This document shows positions 37,218 through 46,630 of a stretch of 64,000 nt of DNA, one piece after another. The notes beneath the pieces are model-generated. The model was given only the letters and a program-made list of their open reading frames with translations, was not told the DNA's origin and did no database searches. The stretch is from NCBI RefSeq assembly GCF_039535785.1, contig NZ_BAAAXV010000001.1, forward strand, positions 2,232,001-2,296,000. Reading direction: 5' to 3'. The stretch's first letter is position 1. Each line of letters begins with the position of its first letter. The translations under genes were made by a program, and so were the position numbers. Origin of the DNA: Nonomuraea helvata (GTDB taxonomy: Bacteria; Actinomycetota; Actinomycetes; Streptosporangiales; Streptosporangiaceae).

Positions 37218-38291
37218 TCAGACGCTGACCCTCGCCTTGAGCTCGTCGAACTTACGTGGGCCTATTCCAGTCACCTCACGTAGCTGCTCAATTGCGGTGA
37301 AACCACCATGAGAGTCGCGGAACTCGGTGATACGGGCTGCCAGGACCTCCCCTACGCCGGGAAGCTGTTCGAGTTGGTCGGTCGTGGCGGAGTTGAGGTT
37401 GAGTACGGCGGTGGCGCCCGGGTCCGTGCTGGAGGATCCGAGGGCTGCCTGGGTGGCGGTGCCGCCTACGACTATCTGCTCGCCGTCGACCAGGCGTCTG
37501 GCGAGGTTGAGTGAGCCGGTGGAGGCGCCGCGCGACGCGCCTCCTGCTGCCGTCACGGCGTCCGTGACCCGTGAGCCTGAAGGGAGTTGGTAGACACCGG
37601 GCTTGTGGATCTTTCCGGTGACGTGGACGGTCACCTTGGCCGGGGCGGTCGGCGTCGGCGACGGGGTCGTATGTGCGGCGATCGGAGTGGGCGGTGGCAA
37701 GGGCTCTGGTGAGGGCTGGGAACGCCAGAGGAAGAAGGCCGCGACGGCGGCGGCGAGGGCTCCCACGGCCAGCAGGACCCGAAGACCGGGCTTTCCTGGG
37801 TCGAGGGCCGGAGCCTGGGCGGCGAGGGCCGCTCGGAATGCCTGGAAGGTGAGTGGTACGGGGACAGAGCCGCCGCTCCCTCGGCGTGGTGGGGCCGAAG
37901 CGTTCGGCAGCTCTTCGTGGGGATCGGGTGAGGCGGTTTCCTCCTCCCATCCGCCCGTCGCACCGGATGAGAGCACGACGGCGGGAACCCCACGGTTCCC
38001 CTCCTGACTCCCCTCCTGGGGCCGCTCAACCTCACGCCCTCTCTGGTGGAGACCGGGTGACGGCCATCCGGCTTGTTGGCCACTCCCCTGAGGGCTGTAT
38101 GGGTGCCGTCCACCTTGGCGGCCTCTGCCTCCAGCTCCGAATGGAACGTCATGAGCCCGAACCTCGGCCGGCTCACCCGTGCCGCCGGCGGGCCGGCCGA
38201 GAGGATGGCGGGAGCGGCGGGAAGGCGCGTTGATCGACCGTAGCCGGGACTCGGCTATGGTCCGCTCTGCCGTGGGATCGGGGGTTCGCAC
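37218..38291 (-). CDS. comEA: ComEA-type helix-hairpin-helix DNA-binding protein
   Basis: 357 aa. One membrane helix (about 170-188, RVLLAVGALAAAVAAFFLW), a Pro/Thr-rich spacer, an SLBB domain (VHVTGKIHKPGVYQLPSGSR) and a C-terminal double HhH domain (LNSATTDQLEQLPGVGEVLA, LREVTGIGPRKFDELKARV). ComEA binds incoming DNA outside the membrane and hands it to ComEC. The ~165 residues before the helix are unconserved and Gly/Arg/Pro-rich. A later start is possible, but no internal start was clearly better. It lies directly upstream of comEC. Confidence 0.9.
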   Translation of the reverse strand: MRTPDPTAERTIAESRLRSINAPSRRSRHPLGRPAGGTGEPAEVRAHDVPFGAGGRGRQGGRHPYSPQGSGQQAGWPSPGLHQRGREVERPQEGSQEGNRGVPAVVLSSGATGGWEEETASPDPHEELPNASAPPRRGSGGSVPVPLTFQAFRAALAAQAPALDPGKPGLRVLLAVGALAAAVAAFFLWRSQPSPEPLPPPTPIAAHTTPSPTPTAPAKVTVHVTGKIHKPGVYQLPSGSRVTDAVTAAGGASRGASTGSLNLARRLVDGEQIVVGGTATQAALGSSSTDPGATAVLNLNSATTDQLEQLPGVGEVLAARITEFRDSHGGFTAIEQLREVTGIGPRKFDELKARVSV

Positions 38292-38453
38292 GGCAGCGAA
38301 CGTATGTTCTCAGCGGTCGCCGCCGAGGTCCCGAACCTCGTTCTGGGGATGGAGAGGAGAGGGGTCCATGGGCTGTGGACAACGCCCCAGGATGATCGAA
38401 GGGTTGGGGTCTGGCCCTGGGCGAGGCCATGCGGGTCGAGCGTCCAAGGGCTG

Positions 38454-38521
38454 AAGGTCCGTACGCGAGACCGAACGGGGCAGAGCGGAAGGATCCAAGG
38501 TCCGTACGCGAGACCGAGCGG
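38454..38521. repeat. 43-bp-period direct repeat beside the degV stop
   Basis: A 25-nt block beginning AAGGTCCGTACGCGAGACC occurs at 38454-38478 and again at 38497-38521 with one mismatch. The second copy ends 7 nt past the degV stop. The remaining gap to comEA (38292-38453) shows no gene. Confidence 0.85.
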
Positions 38522-38528
38522 CACGGAA

Positions 38529-39488
38529 CTACAGGTCAGACGACGTGACCGTGAGGCCGAGCATGCCGGGGCCCACGTGGGCGCCGATCACCGCTCCGAG
38601 CTCCACCACCCGCAACTCCACCAGACCGGCCAGCCGCTTCGGCAGGCGCTCCGCCAGCGCCTCGGCCCGTTCCCTTGCCCCCAAGTGCTGTACGGCCACC
38701 TCCACGGGCCCCTCGCCCGCCGCCCGCACGGCCAGGTCCTCCAGGCGGGCGATGGCGCGTGACGACGTACGGACCTTCTCCAGGAGCGAGATGCGACCGT
38801 CCACGATGTGGAGCAGCGGCTTGATCATGAGGGCAGAGCCGACGAGGGAGGCGGCCGTGCCGATGCGGCCGCCGCGACGCAGGTACTCGAGGGTGTCGAC
38901 GTAGAAGAACGACCGGGTGGTCTCCATGCGGCGGCGGGCGGCCGACGTCACCTCCTCCAGGGAGGCGCCGCTCGCGGCGGCGCGGGCGGCCGCCAGGACC
39001 GGGTAGCCGAGCCCCATGGCGATCGAACGGCTGTCGATCACTTCCACGGGTACGGATGCCTGGCCGGCGGCCGCCTGGGCGGACTCGACGGTGCCCGACA
39101 GCTCCCGGGACAGGTGGATCGAGACGATGCCGGTCGCGCCTGCGGCCGCCAGGGAGGAGTAGCAGGACGCGAAGCTCTCCGGCGAGGGGCGGGAGGTGCT
39201 GGCGGAGGCGAGGTCGCCCCTGAAAGAGCCTGCGTCGCGGAAGCCGCCGCCACCCCCACCTGAAGGCATCCCGTCGTTGCCGGCCCTCTCATGCTGAGAT
39301 ACGGCCTGCTCAGGTGCGGCGCGCTCATGATGGGACGCGCCGCCGCCCGCCCGCAGGGGAGGTTCGCCGAACGAGGGCTCGTCGTACGACACACCCCCGG
39401 CGATCACCTGCACCGGCACCACCGCGACACCCGGCACATCCGGCAGATAGGCCGTCGAGTCGGTGACGACGGCGACCAAGGGCGGCAC
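38529..39488 (-). CDS. DegV family fatty-acid-binding protein with inserted linker
   Basis: 319 aa from GTG 39488 (VPPLVAVVTDSTAYLP). DegV motifs: VTDSTAYL, STSRPSPESF, GIVSIHLSRELSGTVESA and SLLEKVRTSSRAI. FakB/DegV proteins hold a fatty acid for phosphorylation by FakA. Between GGVSYDE and STSRPSP a normal protein has about 20 residues, here there are about 60 Gly/His/Arg-rich residues (38-93), an in-frame insertion in the lid loop. It is 13 nt downstream of hutI on the same strand. Confidence 0.9.
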   Translation of the reverse strand: MPPLVAVVTDSTAYLPDVPGVAVVPVQVIAGGVSYDEPSFGEPPLRAGGGASHHERAAPEQAVSQHERAGNDGMPSGGGGGGFRDAGSFRGDLASASTSRPSPESFASCYSSLAAAGATGIVSIHLSRELSGTVESAQAAAGQASVPVEVIDSRSIAMGLGYPVLAAARAAASGASLEEVTSAARRRMETTRSFFYVDTLEYLRRGGRIGTAASLVGSALMIKPLLHIVDGRISLLEKVRTSSRAIARLEDLAVRAAGEGPVEVAVQHLGARERAEALAERLPKRLAGLVELRVVELGAVIGAHVGPGMLGLTVTSSDL

Positions 39489-39501
39489 GACCCGGGGCCG
39501 G

Positions 39502-40710
39502 CTACTGAACGGGCGTCCCACCCCGCCACACCCGGCGCGGCTTGAGCCCGAAGGACCAGGCGAAGGCGCCCTCGTGGTCGGCGTCCCACTGGACGATGTC
39601 CGCCAGCCGGCCCGGCGCCAGGACGCCGCGGTCAGGAGCGCCAAGGACGGTGGCGCCGCCGAGGGTGGCGGCACGCAGGGCGTCGTTGACGCTCATCCCG
39701 AAGGCCGACACCGCCATGGCGATGACCAGGGACATCGAGGTGATGCCGCAGTAGCCGGGGTTGTGGTCGCTGCCGAGGGCGATCTGCACGCCGTGCTTGA
39801 TCATCTGGCGGACCGGCGGGAGATGGCCGCGCTGGAGAGCGGTGGCCGGGCAGACGACGGCGGGCACGCCGTAGCGGGACATGATCGCGATGTCCTCGTC
39901 CGACATGTGGTGCAGCCCGTCGGCGGAGGCACAGCCGAGCTCGGCGGCCAGCTGGACGGCGCCGCGGCGGCTGTAGAGGCCGGCGTGGATGCGCGGCAGC
40001 AGCCCGACGTTGCGCCCCGAGGCGAGCACCCAGCGGGACTCCTCGGTGGTGAAGTGGCCCTCGTCGCAGTAGACGTCGACGCTGTCGGCGCCCGCCGCGG
40101 CCGCGTCCGCGCACCAGGCGCCCACGGCCTCGACGTATTCGCGCTGCCGCCCGAAGTACTCGGGCGGCACGGTGTGCGCCGCCAGGAACGTGACGTGCAC
40201 CCGCGGCATCATCGGCTCCTTCTCCAGCTCACGCAGGAGTCGGACGTCGGCCAGCTCGCCGTCGCGGGTGAGGTGGTAGCCGGTCTTGGCCTCGACGGTG
40301 GTGGTGCCGCTGAGCAGCCAGCCGCGCAGCCGCTCGCGTACGCCGTTGCAGAGGGTCCACGGGTCGGTGCCGCGGGTCACGGTGACGGTCGAGCCCACGC
40401 CGCCGCCCGCCGCGGTGATCGAGGCCGAGGTGGAGCCGCCGGTGCGGATGGCCAGCTCGGCGTAGCGGTTGCCGGCGTAGACGGGATGGGTGTGGGCGTC
40501 GATGAGACCGGGCGTGACGAGCGCGCCGCCCAGGTTTTCGACGTGGTCGACGTCGACGATGTCGTCGACGACCCCGGGCACGCTCTGCGGCAGGTCGGGC
40601 GCCCGCCCGACCCACGCGATGCGATCGTTGTGCACGAGGATGGCCGCGTTGCTGAGGACCTCGTTGCCGGTCCAGAGGCGGCCGATGTTGGTCAGCAGTC
40701 GAACGGTCAC
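39502..40710 (-). CDS. hutI: imidazolonepropionase-like amidohydrolase
   Basis: 402 aa from GTG 40710 (VTVRLLTNIGRLWTG). An upstream ATG at 40752 is possible. It has metal ligands in LIDAHTHPVYAGNR, the EAKTGYHLT segment, RVHVTFLAAHTVPPEY, and GSDHNPGYCGITSMSLVI, all in the HutI order. HutI hydrolyses 4-imidazolone-5-propanoate to N-formimidoyl-glutamate in histidine degradation. No hutU, hutH or hutG is nearby, so the gene is detached from a hut operon. DegV follows closely. Confidence 0.88.
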   Translation of the reverse strand: MTVRLLTNIGRLWTGNEVLSNAAILVHNDRIAWVGRAPDLPQSVPGVVDDIVDVDHVENLGGALVTPGLIDAHTHPVYAGNRYAELAIRTGGSTSASITAAGGGVGSTVTVTRGTDPWTLCNGVRERLRGWLLSGTTTVEAKTGYHLTRDGELADVRLLRELEKEPMMPRVHVTFLAAHTVPPEYFGRQREYVEAVGAWCADAAAAGADSVDVYCDEGHFTTEESRWVLASGRNVGLLPRIHAGLYSRRGAVQLAAELGCASADGLHHMSDEDIAIMSRYGVPAVVCPATALQRGHLPPVRQMIKHGVQIALGSDHNPGYCGITSMSLVIAMAVSAFGMSVNDALRAATLGGATVLGAPDRGVLAPGRLADIVQWDADHEGAFAWSFGLKPRRVWRGGTPVQ

Positions 40711-41244
40711 CGCATCACCGCCTCGCGTGAGCCCCCACTCGCGCACCGGCATGAGCGCAGCGCACAGCGCACGGCTTGTGCCGCGCCCACTGAGTCCGCT
40801 CCGGGTCCGGACGACATGGGGGGTCTCCTGCTCTCATCCGCATCTTGTTGTGCGGTGACCGTATCGCCAGAGTCATGATCCAGCGATTTCAGTTCAGTTA
40901 CGTTATTTCACAGCTGGGCTCGCTGTACAGGGTTATTCGGAAGAAAGCCCAATGATCCCAGCCGTCACCCAGCCCTACATCGTCCCCACGGCCCCCGTTG
41001 ACGACTTCGACACGTTGAGTCATCATCCGAAACCTAGAACCCGAAACCCAGAAACCCGATCACACCAGACCTACGATGGGCCTGGCCAATCTTAGCAACC
41101 CCTTGACTCGGGGACCACTGACGCTTTTGGGTAGGCATGCGTACTTTGCGGGCGACGATCTACCCCACCAAAGGCAACCGGGCGGCCCCACCGTACCGTG
41201 CCGATGGGGACCGCCCGGCCGCAATGCCGTAACTGCTACAGGCG
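40711..41244. other. gene-free interval between hutI and hflX
   Basis: About 530 bp without a credible gene. It holds the hutI upstream region with an AT-richer patch (CAGTTCAGTTACGTTATTTCAC, about 40889-40910), a short run of GAAACCC-like repeats (about 41028-41055) and the hflX terminator stem at 41178-41218. Short frames here have poor codon use. Confidence 0.6.
41178..41218 (-). terminator. stem-loop downstream of hflX
   Basis: CCGGGCGGCCCCA (41178-41190) pairs with TGGGGACCGCCCGG (41205-41218) apart from one bulged A. It lies 26 nt past the hflX stop. No T run. Confidence 0.7.
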
Positions 41245-42672
41245 CTAGGAGACGCGCTCCACGGGCTTGCCCACCCGATCCAGCTCCTGCTGCAGGCCGG
41301 GCAGCACGCGGGCGTGCAGGATCGTGCCGTCCTCCACGTGCTCGACGGAGAGCACCTCGCCCTCCTGGTGCACCCGGGAGATCAGATCCCCTCTGTCGTA
41401 CGGCACGAGCAGGTGAACCTCGTGGTCCAGCCGAGGCAGCTCCCGCTCGATGAGCGCCATCAGCTCGGGAATGCCGCGGCCCGTCCGTGCCGACACCACG
41501 ACGCTGTCGCGCTCGCGCCGCATGATCCGATCGATCACGTCCTGATCGGCCGCGTCGGCCTTGTTGATCACGACGATCTCGCGTACGTCCGAGGCGCCGT
41601 CGATGTCGGCCAGCACCTCGCGTACGGCGGCCAGCTGCCCCTCGGGGTCGGGGTGCGAGCCGTCCACCACGTGCAGGATCAGGTCGGCGTCGGCCACCTC
41701 CTCCAGCGTCGAGCGGAACGCCTCGACGAGCTGGTGCGGCAGATGCCGGACGAAGCCGACGGTGTCGGCGATCGTGAACAGCCGGCCTTCCGGCGTGCGC
41801 GCCCGGCGCACGGTCGGGTCGAGGGTGGCGAACAGCGCGTCCTCCACCAGCACGCCCGCGCCCGTGACGCGGTTGAGCAGCGAGGACTTGCCGGCGTTGG
41901 TGTAGCCGGCGATGGCCACGGCCGGGACCTCGCGCCGCTGGCGCCGGTGGCGCATGGTGTCGCGCGAGGTGGACATGCCGCTGATCTGGCGGCGCAGCTT
42001 GGCCATGCGCTCGCGGATGCGGCGGCGGTCCAGCTCGATCTTGGTCTCACCGGGGCCGCGGCCGCCGATGCCGACGCCGCCCGCGGCGCGACCGCCGACC
42101 TGCCTGGACAGGTTGCCACCCCAGCCGCGCAGGCGGGGCAGAAGGTACTGCAGCTGTGCCAGCTCGACCTGGGCCTTGCCCTCGCGGCTCTTGGCGTGCT
42201 GGGCGAAGATGTCGAGGATCAGCGCGGTGCGGTCGATGACCTTGACCTTGACCGTGTCTTCGAGCTGGCGGAGCTGGCCGGGGGTCAGCTCGCCGTCGCA
42301 GATGACGGTGTCGGCGCCGGTCGACTCGACCACGTCGCGCAGCTCGAGCGCCTTGCCGGAGCCGATGTAGGTGGCCGGGTCGGGCTTCTGGCGGCGCTGG
42401 ATGAGCCCCTCGAGCACTTCGGAACCGGCCGTCTCGGCCAGGAGCTTGAGCTCGAGCAGGGAGTTTTCCGCGTCCTCCACGGTGCCGGAGGTCCAGACGC
42501 CGACGAGGACGACCCGTTCGAGTCGCAGCTGCCGGTACTCGACCTCGGAGACATCCTGGAGTTCGGTGGAGAGGCCCGCCACGCGGCGCAGCGCCTGGCG
42601 CTCCTCGAGGTCCATGTCGCCGTTCTCGAACTCGTCGAGGTCGAGTGCGGAGTAATCGTGCATACGTGTCAT
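41245..42672 (-). CDS. hflX: ribosome-associated GTPase HflX
   Basis: 475 aa from ATG 42672. ATG 42663 and 42723 are alternatives. The N-terminal HflX domain (LRLERVVLVGVWTSGTVEDA, YIGSGKALELRDVVE, RTALILDIFAQHAKSREGKA) precedes the GTPase domain: AIAGYTNAGKSSLLNRV (G1), DTVGFVRHLPHQLVEAFRST (G3) and NKADAAD (G4). HflX splits stalled 70S ribosomes after heat or antibiotic stress. It is read after the lipoprotein gene at 42748-43437 with a 75-nt gap. Confidence 0.95.
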   Translation of the reverse strand: MTRMHDYSALDLDEFENGDMDLEERQALRRVAGLSTELQDVSEVEYRQLRLERVVLVGVWTSGTVEDAENSLLELKLLAETAGSEVLEGLIQRRQKPDPATYIGSGKALELRDVVESTGADTVICDGELTPGQLRQLEDTVKVKVIDRTALILDIFAQHAKSREGKAQVELAQLQYLLPRLRGWGGNLSRQVGGRAAGGVGIGGRGPGETKIELDRRRIRERMAKLRRQISGMSTSRDTMRHRRQRREVPAVAIAGYTNAGKSSLLNRVTGAGVLVEDALFATLDPTVRRARTPEGRLFTIADTVGFVRHLPHQLVEAFRSTLEEVADADLILHVVDGSHPDPEGQLAAVREVLADIDGASDVREIVVINKADAADQDVIDRIMRRERDSVVVSARTGRGIPELMALIERELPRLDHEVHLLVPYDRGDLISRVHQEGEVLSVEHVEDGTILHARVLPGLQQELDRVGKPVERVS

Positions 42673-42747
42673 CTCTATTAGGGAACGTCTGGACACCTCG
42701 GTGTCTTCCCACGATGGTGGCACGAGATCCGCGCCGCAATCATCCGG

Positions 42748-43437
42748 TTATCCGGCCGACACCGTGACGTCGCCGGAGCCCGCGGTCAGCGAGAGCTTGT
42801 GCGGCGAGGCGCCGTCGTCCTTGACCGAGACCTTCGCGTCGCCGGACCCCACCTTGGTGTTCACGTCGTAGGACCCGTCGGGCACGGTGAGCACGATGTC
42901 ACCGGAGCCGGCCTTCAGCTCGGCGCTGTCGGGCGCGGCGGTGTACTTGAGCTCCATGCTCCCCGACCCCGCGTCGGCGACCACCTGCTTGCCCGCCAGC
43001 CCCGCGGCGTCCAGGTCGCCGGAACCGAGGTGTACGTCGAGCAGCCCCGTCAGGCTCCTGAGCGTGATGTTGCCCGAGCCCGCGTCCAGGTTGAGTGCCA
43101 GGCCCTTGGGGACCTCCACCTTGTAGTTGACCCCGCAGGAGCCCCACGATCTCTGACAGTCGTAGTACACCGACAGCGTGTCGCCCTCCACCTTGTGCTT
43201 GGCCTGCGGCTTGTCATTGTTCCAGTAGAGCGTCTCGGTGACGCTGATCTGCGCCGTGTCCGACTCGGTGATCGCCACGTCGCCGGACCCGCTCCTGAGG
43301 TGGAGCTTCTGCACCTTCTCCTTGACCTGATACGTGACGGTGTCCTCGTTCTTCGGACCCGCGATGCTGTCGAGCCCGCATCCGGTCAGCAGCAGAGCGG
43401 AGGCCAGCAGCCCGCCCGCGATCGCGATCGTCTTCAT
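42748..43437 (-). CDS. DUF4097-type beta-helix lipoprotein
   Basis: 229 aa from ATG 43437 (MKTIAIAGG). An upstream ATG at 43473 was not used. The signal peptide ends in a lipobox LLTGCG, so the protein is membrane-anchored outside. The body is a DUF4097/DUF2807-like right-handed beta structure made of repeated xGSGDxx turns (RSGSGDVAI, AGSGNITL, HLGSGDLD, AGSGSMEL, KAGSGDIVL, KVGSGDAKV, TAGSGDVTV), about seven rungs. A DCQRSWGSCG pair of Cys may form a disulfide. Function unknown. Confidence 0.87.
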   Translation of the reverse strand: MKTIAIAGGLLASALLLTGCGLDSIAGPKNEDTVTYQVKEKVQKLHLRSGSGDVAITESDTAQISVTETLYWNNDKPQAKHKVEGDTLSVYYDCQRSWGSCGVNYKVEVPKGLALNLDAGSGNITLRSLTGLLDVHLGSGDLDAAGLAGKQVVADAGSGSMELKYTAAPDSAELKAGSGDIVLTVPDGSYDVNTKVGSGDAKVSVKDDGASPHKLSLTAGSGDVTVSAG

Positions 43438-43513
43438 GCCGTAAATCCTGGCCGGTACGCCCCCGGCGGGCATCGGGGATACCCCCGACGACTCCCCGAA
43501 GGGACCCCCACTT

Positions 43514-43583
43514 TTGACCCGGGAGCCCCCGGCGGAGTACCTTCACTTCCACAATCCAGAACTGATTTTCCATGATACGGAAA
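43514..43583 (+). promoter_or_regulatory. aceB promoter and palindromic operator candidate
   Basis: -35 TTGACC (43514-43519) and -10 TACCTT (43538-43543) are 18 nt apart. Downstream, TTTCC-ATGATAC-GGAAA spans 43567-43583, resembling the TTTCC...GGAAA arms seen at IclR-type sites. A related half-pattern TTCCACAATCCAGAA lies at 43547-43561. The IclR gene at 49075 closes the same unit. Confidence 0.5.
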
Positions 43584-43591
43584 GAGGTCCC

Positions 43592-45169
43592 ATGGAGATC
43601 ACCGGCCCGATGCTCGACCGGTTCGACGAGATCCTCACGCCGGAGGCGCTCGATTTCGTGGCGGCTCTCCAGCGGGAGTTCGGAGCCAGGCGGCTGGAGC
43701 TGCTCGAGGCCCGCCAGGCGCGCCAGGCGGAGCTGTCGGCGGGCGGCATGCTCGACTTCCTGCCGGAGACCAAGGAGATCAGGGAGGCCGACTGGCAGGT
43801 CGCGCCCCCGGCGCCCGGTCTGGAGGACCGCCGGGTCGAGATCACCGGCCCGGTCGACAAGAAGATGACCATCAACGCGCTCAACTCCGGCGCCAAGGTC
43901 TGGCTGGCCGACTTCGAGGACGCCAACTCGCCGCTCTGGGAGAACTGCGTGGCCGGCCACCTCAACCTGCGCGACGCGCTCGACCGCACGATCGACTTCG
44001 AGACCGGCGGCAAGACGTACGCGCTCAGGCCCGACGCCGAGCTGGCCACGATCGTCGTGCGCCCGCGCGGCTGGCACCTGGACGAGAAGCACGCCCGGGT
44101 GGACGGGCAGCCGGTCTCGGGGTCGCTGTTCGACTTCGCCCTCTACTTCTTCCACTGCGCCAAGCGGCAGATCGACAAGGGCAAAGGCCCGTACTTCTAC
44201 CTGCCCAAGATGGAGTCCCACCTGGAGGCGCGGCTCTGGAACGACGTGTTCACCCGGGCGCAGGAGCTGCTCGGCATCCCCCACGGGACGATCAGGGCGA
44301 CCGTGCTCATCGAGACCTACCCGGCGGCGTTCGAGATGGAGGAGATCCTGTACGAGCTCCGCGACCACTCCGCGGGCCTCAACGCCGGCCGCTGGGACTA
44401 CCTGTTCAGCGTGATCAAGAAATTCCGCACCAGGGGCCGCGAGTTCCTGCTGCCCGAGCGGAACGCGGTCACGATGACCGCCCCGTTCATGCGCGCGTAC
44501 ACCGAGCTGCTGGTGCGCTCGTGCCACAAGCGCGGCGCGCACGCCATCGGCGGCATGGCGGCGTTCATCCCCTCGCGGCGCGACGCCGAGGTGAACGCGG
44601 TGGCGCTGGAGAAGGTGCGGGCGGACAAGACGCGCGAGTCCGGCGACGGGTTCGACGGGTCGTGGGTGGCCCACCCCGACCTGGTGCCGGTGTGCCGTGA
44701 GGTCTTCGACGGCGTGCTGGGATCGCGCCCCAACCAGCTCGACCGGCTGCGCGAGGACGTCAACGTGACCGCCGCCGAGCTGCTGGCCGTCTCCGAGACG
44801 CCGGGCGAGATCACCGAGACCGGCCTGCGCAACAACGTGGACGTGGCGCTGCGCTACCTGGCCGCGTGGATGGGCGGTCTGGGCGCGGTGGCGATCCACA
44901 ACCTCATGGAGGACGCCGCCACGGCCGAGATCTCGCGCTCGCAGATCTGGCAGTGGATCCACAACGACATCACGCTCGCCGACACGGGCGCGCAGGTGAC
45001 GAAGGAGCTGGTCGAGCAGATCATCTCGGAGGAGCTGGCCGGCATCGCCGCGGAGCCCGGCTACGACGAGAAGCTGTACGGCCAGGCGACGGCCCTGTTC
45101 AAGCAGGTGGCGCTGGACGACGACTTCGCCGAGTTCCTGACACTTCCGGCCTATGCTCAAATGCCGTAG
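43592..45169 (+). CDS. aceB: malate synthase A
   Basis: 525 aa from ATG 43592 with AGAGG upstream. It has the malate synthase fold signature [29 protein letters not shown] and [15 protein letters not shown]. The enzyme condenses glyoxylate with acetyl-CoA to malate. No isocitrate lyase gene is seen here. Instead the glycolate oxidase genes follow by 21 nt, so the glyoxylate source is most likely glycolate oxidation. Confidence 0.96.
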   Translation: MEITGPMLDRFDEILTPEALDFVAALQREFGARRLELLEARQARQAELSAGGMLDFLPETKEIREADWQVAPPAPGLEDRRVEITGPVDKKMTINALNSGAKVWLADFEDANSPLWENCVAGHLNLRDALDRTIDFETGGKTYALRPDAELATIVVRPRGWHLDEKHARVDGQPVSGSLFDFALYFFHCAKRQIDKGKGPYFYLPKMESHLEARLWNDVFTRAQELLGIPHGTIRATVLIETYPAAFEMEEILYELRDHSAGLNAGRWDYLFSVIKKFRTRGREFLLPERNAVTMTAPFMRAYTELLVRSCHKRGAHAIGGMAAFIPSRRDAEVNAVALEKVRADKTRESGDGFDGSWVAHPDLVPVCREVFDGVLGSRPNQLDRLREDVNVTAAELLAVSETPGEITETGLRNNVDVALRYLAAWMGGLGAVAIHNLMEDAATAEISRSQIWQWIHNDITLADTGAQVTKELVEQIISEELAGIAAEPGYDEKLYGQATALFKQVALDDDFAEFLTLPAYAQMP

Positions 45170-45190
45170 AACAGAGGTAAGGGGGTTCCG

Positions 45191-46630
45191 GTGCTGGAAA
45201 CGCTGACGGCCGCCCTGCGCTCGTTGCTGCCCCACGACTCGGTGATCACCGATCCGGTACGCCTGCGCACGTACGAGTGCGACGGCCTCACCTACCACCG
45301 GGCGACTCCCGGCGTGGTCGTGCTGCCCGACACGGCCGAGCAGGTCGCCCGCGTGGTACGCGTGTGCAACGACTTCGGCGTGCCGTTCGTCGCCAGGGGC
45401 TCGGGCACCGGCCTTTCGGGAGGCGCGCTCCCCCGCGAGGACGGCGTGCTCATCGTCACCTCCAAGATGCGCCGGATCCTGGAGATCGACCTGGACAACC
45501 GCAGGGCGGTCGTCGAGCCCGGCGTCACGAACCTGGCCATCACCGAGGCCGTGCGCGACCGCGGCTACTACTACGCGCCCGACCCCTCCAGCCAGCAGGT
45601 CTGCTCCATCGGCGGCAACGTCGCCGAGAACTCCGGCGGCGCCCACTGCCTCAAGTACGGCTTCACGGTCAACCACGTCGAGGCCTGCGAGATCGTCACG
45701 CCCAACGGCGACCTCGTCACGCTCGACCGCATGGACCCCGGCTACGACCTGCTGGGCGCGTTCGTCGGCTCCGAGGGCACGCTGGGCATCGCCACCAAGA
45801 TCACGGTACGCCTGAGCCGCGCGCCCGAGGCCGTCACCACGGTGCTGGCGGCGTTCGAGAGCATCGAGCAGGGCGGCCAGGCGGTCTCGGCGATCATCGG
45901 GGCGGGCATCGTGCCCGCCGCCATCGAGATGATGGACGCGCTCGCCATCGAGGCGGCCGAGGCGGCGGTCGCCTGCCGTTACCCCGAGGGCGCGGGCGCC
46001 GTGCTGATCGTGGAGCTGGACGGGCCGCAGGCCGAGGTGGAGCGGCAGTTCACGCAGCTCACGGAGATCTGCTCGGGCGCGTTCGAGCTGCGGGTGGCGG
46101 CCGACGCGGCCGAGCGGGCGGCGATCTGGAAGGGCCGCAAGTCCGCGTTCGCCGCCGTCGGGCGCATCAGCCCGGCCTACATCGTGCAGGACGGGGTCGT
46201 CCCGCGCACGTCCCTGCCCGGCGTGCTCGCCGCCATCGACCGGCTCTCCCAGGAGCACGGCATCAGGGTGGCGAACGTCTTCCACGCCGGAGACGGCAAC
46301 CTGCACCCGCTCGTGCTCTTCGACGACGCGGAGCCGGGGGCCGGCGAACGGGCCGAGGTGGTCTCCGGAGCGATCCTCGACCTGTGCGTCGAGCACGGCG
46401 GCTCGATCACGGGCGAGCACGGGGTCGGGGTGGACAAGGCGCGTTACATGCCGAAGATGTTCAGCGCGGACGATCTGGACACCATGCAGCTGGTCCGATG
46501 CGCGTTCGACCCCCGTGGCCTGTCGAACCCGGGCAAGGTGTTCCCCACGCCCCGCCTGTGCGGCGAGGTCCCGGGCGTGCGCAAGGGCGTGCACCCGCTG
46601 GTGGAGTCGGGGAAGGCGGAGCAATTGTGA
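45191..46630 (+). CDS. glcD: glycolate oxidase subunit GlcD (FAD-linked oxidase)
   Basis: 479 aa from GTG 45191. The FAD-binding PCMH domain has FVARGSGTGLSGGALP, SIGGNVAENSGGAHCLKYGF and the C-terminal FAD-oxidase domain ends with VFHAGDGNLHPLVLF, SITGEHGVGVDK. GlcD carries the FAD active site for glycolate (or D-lactate) oxidation to glyoxylate. Its stop overlaps the GlcE start (TGATG). glcD-glcE-glcF order matches the canonical three-subunit enzyme. Confidence 0.93.
   Translation: MLETLTAALRSLLPHDSVITDPVRLRTYECDGLTYHRATPGVVVLPDTAEQVARVVRVCNDFGVPFVARGSGTGLSGGALPREDGVLIVTSKMRRILEIDLDNRRAVVEPGVTNLAITEAVRDRGYYYAPDPSSQQVCSIGGNVAENSGGAHCLKYGFTVNHVEACEIVTPNGDLVTLDRMDPGYDLLGAFVGSEGTLGIATKITVRLSRAPEAVTTVLAAFESIEQGGQAVSAIIGAGIVPAAIEMMDALAIEAAEAAVACRYPEGAGAVLIVELDGPQAEVERQFTQLTEICSGAFELRVAADAAERAAIWKGRKSAFAAVGRISPAYIVQDGVVPRTSLPGVLAAIDRLSQEHGIRVANVFHAGDGNLHPLVLFDDAEPGAGERAEVVSGAILDLCVEHGGSITGEHGVGVDKARYMPKMFSADDLDTMQLVRCAFDPRGLSNPGKVFPTPRLCGEVPGVRKGVHPLVESGKAEQL

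Noticed and set aside
41028..41055. GAAACCC-like runs resembling telomere repeats
   Set aside because: Only two or three imperfect units in an internal intergenic stretch. No hairpin array or terminal-protein gene as in linear actinomycete ends.
43214..46624. Very long minus-strand open frame opposite aceB, glcD and the lipoprotein
   Set aside because: High-GC antisense shadow. Its translation is rich in Arg, His and Gly with no domain, while the opposite strand encodes clear enzymes.
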